IMG/VR virus record: IMGVR_UViG_3300009481_000050
Span: 1 to 33,302 of that record
Source of the DNA: a virus
DNA: 33,302 nucleotides
Reading direction: 5' to 3' (one strand)
A model generated the notes under the pieces. The model did no database searches and was not told the DNA's origin. It worked only from the letters and a program-made list of their open reading frames with translations. Below are positions 30,738 to 33,302 of this stretch, piece after piece; the first letter of the stretch is position 1; each line of letters begins with the position of its first letter. The translations under genes were made by a program, and so were the position numbers.

Positions 30738-32288
30738 TTAGAATATACCATTTCTACGTTGAAAAATACTAGCTCGTCTACGCACAACTTTACGAGGTTC
30801 TCTTGTAAATACATCAAAATCTCTTTTAGCTTGTACTACTTTTTGTTCTTTTCCTTGTGTAAGAGCTTTACCTTCTCCTGCTCCTAGTAATAAATATTGT
30901 AAAGCATCATGTATATGTGAGTAATGATTCTTGTCTGGTTTATCAGCATACCTTTCACCAGACACATTCATACGTCTGTATTGATACCCACCCTCAAACC
31001 CTTTGATTAAATGCTTGCAACGATAATCTACAAGCATACCACTTAACCCTTCAATCATTCTACCTAGAGGAGCTCGGACACTTTCTAAACGTAATGATAC
31101 ATCATTACTTGGTGCTGGTTGAGCATAAATGCCAGCTCCTCTAAGTATTTGAAATGGTGTGCTTTCATCTGTTTGAGCTCTAAAATCCCCAGCAGGATCA
31201 CCATATATTCTAGCAAGAGGAAGATTAATAAATTTACCTTGCATCTCTTGTCTTAATACTTCTGCAAATCTAACCATACCCATATCTTGTGCTACAATCT
31301 CATGTAGTATTAACCATCTTCCTCTAATCTGCTGAGCAAATACACAAGCAGGAGTTAAACCAAAGTCTATACCTACATAGTAAGGTACTCCTTCTGCTGG
31401 TATTAATCCTTCTTTTGCAACATGCACTTCTTTAGAAAAATCTTTATAAATAGGTTTGCCATCTTCTATACTACCTAACTTATTCATTACATAAACATCA
31501 ATCCAAGATTTAGTTTTACCTCTTATAATGTTTTGATAATAATCAGATGTTAAATTTTTTACATTCTCTGCTTCTTTATTTATTTCATATCTTTCTACTT
31601 CTCCATCATTATTTCTTGTTTCAATCATTCCTGCTGGTTGTGTAAAGAATTTCCAGTTATCAGGTTTAACTAACATAAGAGTTTCTTCTCTAGTAAAATG
31701 TTCTGGTACTGGTGCATCACCAGACATAACACTCCACCAATGATCTTCGTCTGGTGCATTAGTATCAGCTATAACCCCATACCATGTAGGGCCACCATCT
31801 TTCATAGAAGGATATCTTCCTACTCTCATAGTACCTGCATCTATAATTTGTTTAGGTATTTCACGACTCTCATTAAAAAATATATAAGTTAATTCTAATG
31901 ACAATAATTTCTTTACATCATCTGGTCTATCTAATGCTAGAAAGATAACTTCTAAATCTATCTCTCCTCTTTTTATATGATGTGTATAAGGTGGCGACCA
32001 ATTCATTTTTCCCCAATCTTTTTCAGGAAACCAATCTAACCATGTTTTAATTGTTGTTGTTCTTAATTGTGGATTAGTATTTCTTACAACAGCTACTCTT
32101 GTTTTGCGTACTCCATGTGCATCTTTCTCTTGTTGTAATGCTCTTCTTAATATTTCTATACAACAAGCAACAGACTTACCAGAACCAACTGGCCCTCTTA
32201 CTCCTCTAAAGAAAGTATTGTCTGATAAAAATTCTCTTAGTATAGAACCTTCAGGTTTATAATTAAGTTCAATCAACTTTACCTGCAT
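30738..32288 (-). CDS. terL: Terminase large subunit
   Basis: A 516-residue packaging motor. ATPase: FFRGVRGPVGSGKSVACCIE holds Walker A (G-x-V-G-S-G-K-S, Lys38), R-V-A-V-V-R-N-T follows, and L-E-L-T-Y-I-F-F-N-E (residues 131-140) is Walker B with the catalytic Glu. Nuclease: Y-Y-V-G-I-D-F-G-L-T-P-A (metal Asp), LARIYGDPAGDFRAQTD (second Asp) and H-I-H-D-A-L-Q-Y (third Asp). Start after AATTAAGTT with overlap of 20 nt with the previous gene. No obvious small terminase is found next to it. The ends of the phage DNA cannot be predicted from this sequence alone. Confidence 0.93.
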   Translation of the reverse strand: MQVKLIELNYKPEGSILREFLSDNTFFRGVRGPVGSGKSVACCIEILRRALQQEKDAHGVRKTRVAVVRNTNPQLRTTTIKTWLDWFPEKDWGKMNWSPPYTHHIKRGEIDLEVIFLALDRPDDVKKLLSLELTYIFFNESREIPKQIIDAGTMRVGRYPSMKDGGPTWYGVIADTNAPDEDHWWSVMSGDAPVPEHFTREETLMLVKPDNWKFFTQPAGMIETRNNDGEVERYEINKEAENVKNLTSDYYQNIIRGKTKSWIDVYVMNKLGSIEDGKPIYKDFSKEVHVAKEGLIPAEGVPYYVGIDFGLTPACVFAQQIRGRWLILHEIVAQDMGMVRFAEVLRQEMQGKFINLPLARIYGDPAGDFRAQTDESTPFQILRGAGIYAQPAPSNDVSLRLESVRAPLGRMIEGLSGMLVDYRCKHLIKGFEGGYQYRRMNVSGERYADKPDKNHYSHIHDALQYLLLGAGEGKALTQGKEQKVVQAKRDFDVFTREPRKVVRRRASIFQRRNGIF

Positions 32289-32460
32289 CTACAAATTGTT
32301 TAATCATATTACCAGCAACCTCAGGGCCTAAAGCATCTATGAATTTATCTATCTCATAAGGAGTAAGATACCCCTTAGGATAAAATTTTAATTGCACATT
32401 AGCAACTATTTTTCTTAACCTATTTAAATCTTGTGGATTTAATTGGTTGGTAAAACTCAT
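32269..32460 (-). CDS. Unknown small protein beside terminase (63 aa)
   Basis: A 63-residue protein whose sequence looks compact and conserved: N-P-Q-D-L-N-R-L-R-K-I-V-A-N-V, then YPKGYLTPYEIDKFIDALGP and MIKQFVDAGKVD. A helical protein with a Y-P...T-P-x-E-x-D motif is often found next to TerL in small podoviruses. It is a candidate small terminase only by position; the size is half the usual and no HTH is seen. Coupled to TerL by a 20-nt overlap and to the previous gene by TAATG. Confidence 0.6.
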   Translation of the reverse strand: MSFTNQLNPQDLNRLRKIVANVQLKFYPKGYLTPYEIDKFIDALGPEVAGNMIKQFVDAGKVD

Positions 32461-32825
32461 TATCTTCTATAGCTAGGTAAAGCATTAGTAAGTTTATTTT
32501 TCTTTGCTTTACGAAGTTTAGGAGCAATATAGTTTACACCTCTATGTGGTATAGATGTTCCGCTTGATTTTTTGTTTTTACCTTTTACATTAACATAATT
32601 TGTTTTATTAGAACTAGATGCAGGTTTACCTCTAGGAGTGTAAACTTCTCCACCCATTCTATTACTACGAGCAGATGGAGTATTTGAACTAATTAATCCT
32701 CCAGTATTACGAGAACCAACAATAACATTAGCATTTTTATTTTTAGCTGTTAACCCTCCGTCATCTCTAGTTCTTTTCTTCTTACGAGCCATTGCTGACT
32801 TAATTACTGCATGTGATAGTGGCAT
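32460..32825 (-). CDS. Basic disordered protein (121 aa)
   Basis: A 121-residue, Lys/Arg/Ser/Asn-rich protein, likely unstructured over most of its length: a basic start (MARKKKRTRDDGGLTAKNKN after 11 residues), a middle rich in Gly/Asn/Ser (GSRNTGGLISSNTPSARSNR) and a basic end (PKLRKAKKNKLTNALPSYRR). An ATG at codon 12 is an alternative, but the first one has TAATG coupling to the previous gene. Probably binds nucleic acid or the capsid, which is inference from charge. No family recognised. Confidence 0.55.
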   Translation of the reverse strand: MPLSHAVIKSAMARKKKRTRDDGGLTAKNKNANVIVGSRNTGGLISSNTPSARSNRMGGEVYTPRGKPASSSNKTNYVNVKGKNKKSSGTSIPHRGVNYIAPKLRKAKKNKLTNALPSYRR

Positions 32826-33115
32826 TATATATTTTCCTTCTCTTTCATTGCTAGACTTAATATTGAATAACCAGCCATGTCCAGCAGATGATCTGGATTA
32901 TCTTTATCACCTTCACTTATACGTGCTACCTTTAATAAGCACATCATAACACAAACATCTTCTTTTGTTATCTTTGTGTCAAGGTACATACCCCAATAAT
33001 CAGCAATAAGCTGAAAACTCTCTTCTGCATTACCATGTGTTTGATTACGGTCATTTGTTAATATGTCTTGTAGTCTAGTAATAATACCATTCACATATGC
33101 GTTAAAGTTTGCCAT
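32825..33115 (-). CDS. DUF6378-like phage protein (96 aa)
   Basis: A 96-residue protein with the pattern of the DUF6378 family, found in many tailed phages: NDRNQTHGNAEESFQLIADY (R-x-x-x-Y/H-G-x-x-x-x-x-F-x-x-I-A) then W-G-M-Y-L, T-K-E-D-V-C-V-M-M-C-L-L-K-V-A-R, and NPDHLLDMAGYSILSLAM (D-x-L-x-D-x-A-G-Y). The acidic positions in a helical bundle recall MazG/NTP-PPase-like folds, but no activity has been shown for the family as far as I know. Head of the visible late operon; coupled on both sides by TAATG. Confidence 0.7.
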   Translation of the reverse strand: MANFNAYVNGIITRLQDILTNDRNQTHGNAEESFQLIADYWGMYLDTKITKEDVCVMMCLLKVARISEGDKDNPDHLLDMAGYSILSLAMKEKENI

Positions 33116-33249
33116 TATGTATTCTTAAAACCTTTTTTCATATTTGCATATGCTTTATCTGATATAGTAGAATCTTTTTTACTTCTACTTGTTTTATTCT
33201 TTTTCCTTTTGTTCATATAATAATACAAACCTTTTTTAGTTTTAGCCAT
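33115..33249 (-). CDS. Small basic conserved phage protein (44 aa)
   Basis: A 44-codon gene. The product is very basic: K-K-G-L-Y-Y-Y-M-N-K-R-K, then K-T-S-R-S-K-K-D-S-T-I-S, then D-K-A-Y-A-N-M-K-K-G-F. The pattern G-L-Y-x-x-I/M-x-x-K-R...S-R...A-x-A-Y-x-x-M is found in small proteins of many T7-like phages, function unknown. Ribosome site GAAGAG before ATG; overlaps the next gene by one base (TAATG). Too short for routine ORF calls but well supported by context. Confidence 0.6.
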   Translation of the reverse strand: MAKTKKGLYYYMNKRKKNKTSRSKKDSTISDKAYANMKKGFKNT

Positions 33250-33251
33250 AG

Positions 33252-33302
33252 TTAACTCTTCTTATGTGTTTGACAAAATTTACTTGCACTAGCTTTACTA
33301 CC
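33252..33302 (-). CDS. C-terminal end of an unknown late gene (partial)
   Basis: The last 16 codons of a minus-strand gene that continues beyond the right edge, ending K-F-C-Q-T-H-K-K-S and a TAA that lies 2 nt before the next ATG. The C-x-x-H pair close to the C-terminus could be half of a zinc site. The frame is open to the window edge. Nothing else can be said. Confidence 0.5.
   Translation of the reverse strand, partial: GSKASASKFCQTHKKS

Noticed and set aside
1-33302. Complete circular genome
   Set aside because: No terminal repeat between the two edges could be seen; the right edge cuts a gene, so the window is treated as partial.

Overview
The window is a nearly contiguous block of a small, AT-rich (roughly one-third G+C) tailed bacteriophage with a T7-like (podovirus) virion. 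Gene order, the low G+C, and the combination of T7-type head, tail and core genes with no T7-type polymerases resemble marine phages of alphaproteobacteria such as the small pelagiphages. That placement is inference, because nothing was compared by search. Both ends are open: a possibly 5'-truncated gene at the left edge and a truncated minus-strand gene at the right edge. No tRNA, integrase, RNA polymerase, DNA polymerase, helicase, primase, CRISPR array or insertion sequence was recognised.

Layout. (1) Positions 1-7323, plus strand, early and replication genes: a run of tiny overlapping unknown genes; an ArdC-like anti-restriction protein fused to a zincin domain; a GNAT-like protein of the T7 gp13 family; several small HTH proteins; a DUF1064 nuclease; a replication initiator with a DnaA-domain-IV-like HTH; a second replication-module gene that overlaps the initiator by 248 nt in another frame; then, after a long hairpin and a good sigma70-type promoter, a recombination cassette (YqaJ-type exonuclease, ERF annealing protein, SSB) closed by an XRE-like gene. 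(2) 7324-7443: convergent junction with a perfect 11-bp hairpin. (3) 7444-33302, minus strand, late operon read right to left: small unknown genes, large terminase, a PqqA-like peptide gene, a proline-rich protein, portal, Bbp19-like protein, scaffold, a second GNAT/gp13-like protein, capsid, a small virion protein, a hairpin at the same place as T7 T-phi, the two tail tube proteins, three internal core proteins (one with a lysozyme-like domain, one with an HExxH zincin motif), four fibre-type proteins and a fibre chaperone, a cassette of small membrane proteins for lysis, and a metallophosphoesterase.

How it works together. Transcription must rely on host RNA polymerase. DNA replication probably loads the host replisome through the initiator and its partner, and the exonuclease/ERF/SSB/DUF1064 set gives a self-contained recombination system. 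The late genes are tightly packed with many TAATG and ATGA junctions, so translational coupling is likely.

The most unexpected item is a 24-codon gene (30646-30720, minus) with a good Shine-Dalgarno site whose product carries the PqqA signature, with Glu15 and Tyr19 at exactly the positions cross-linked to make the redox cofactor PQQ. No other pqq gene is visible, so a phage-supplied RiPP precursor that would use host maturation enzymes is the leading hypothesis. Other notable items are the overprinted replication genes, a hairpin that buries the ribosome site of a 19-codon leader ORF coupled to the exonuclease, and two gp13-like acetyltransferase-fold genes in one phage.
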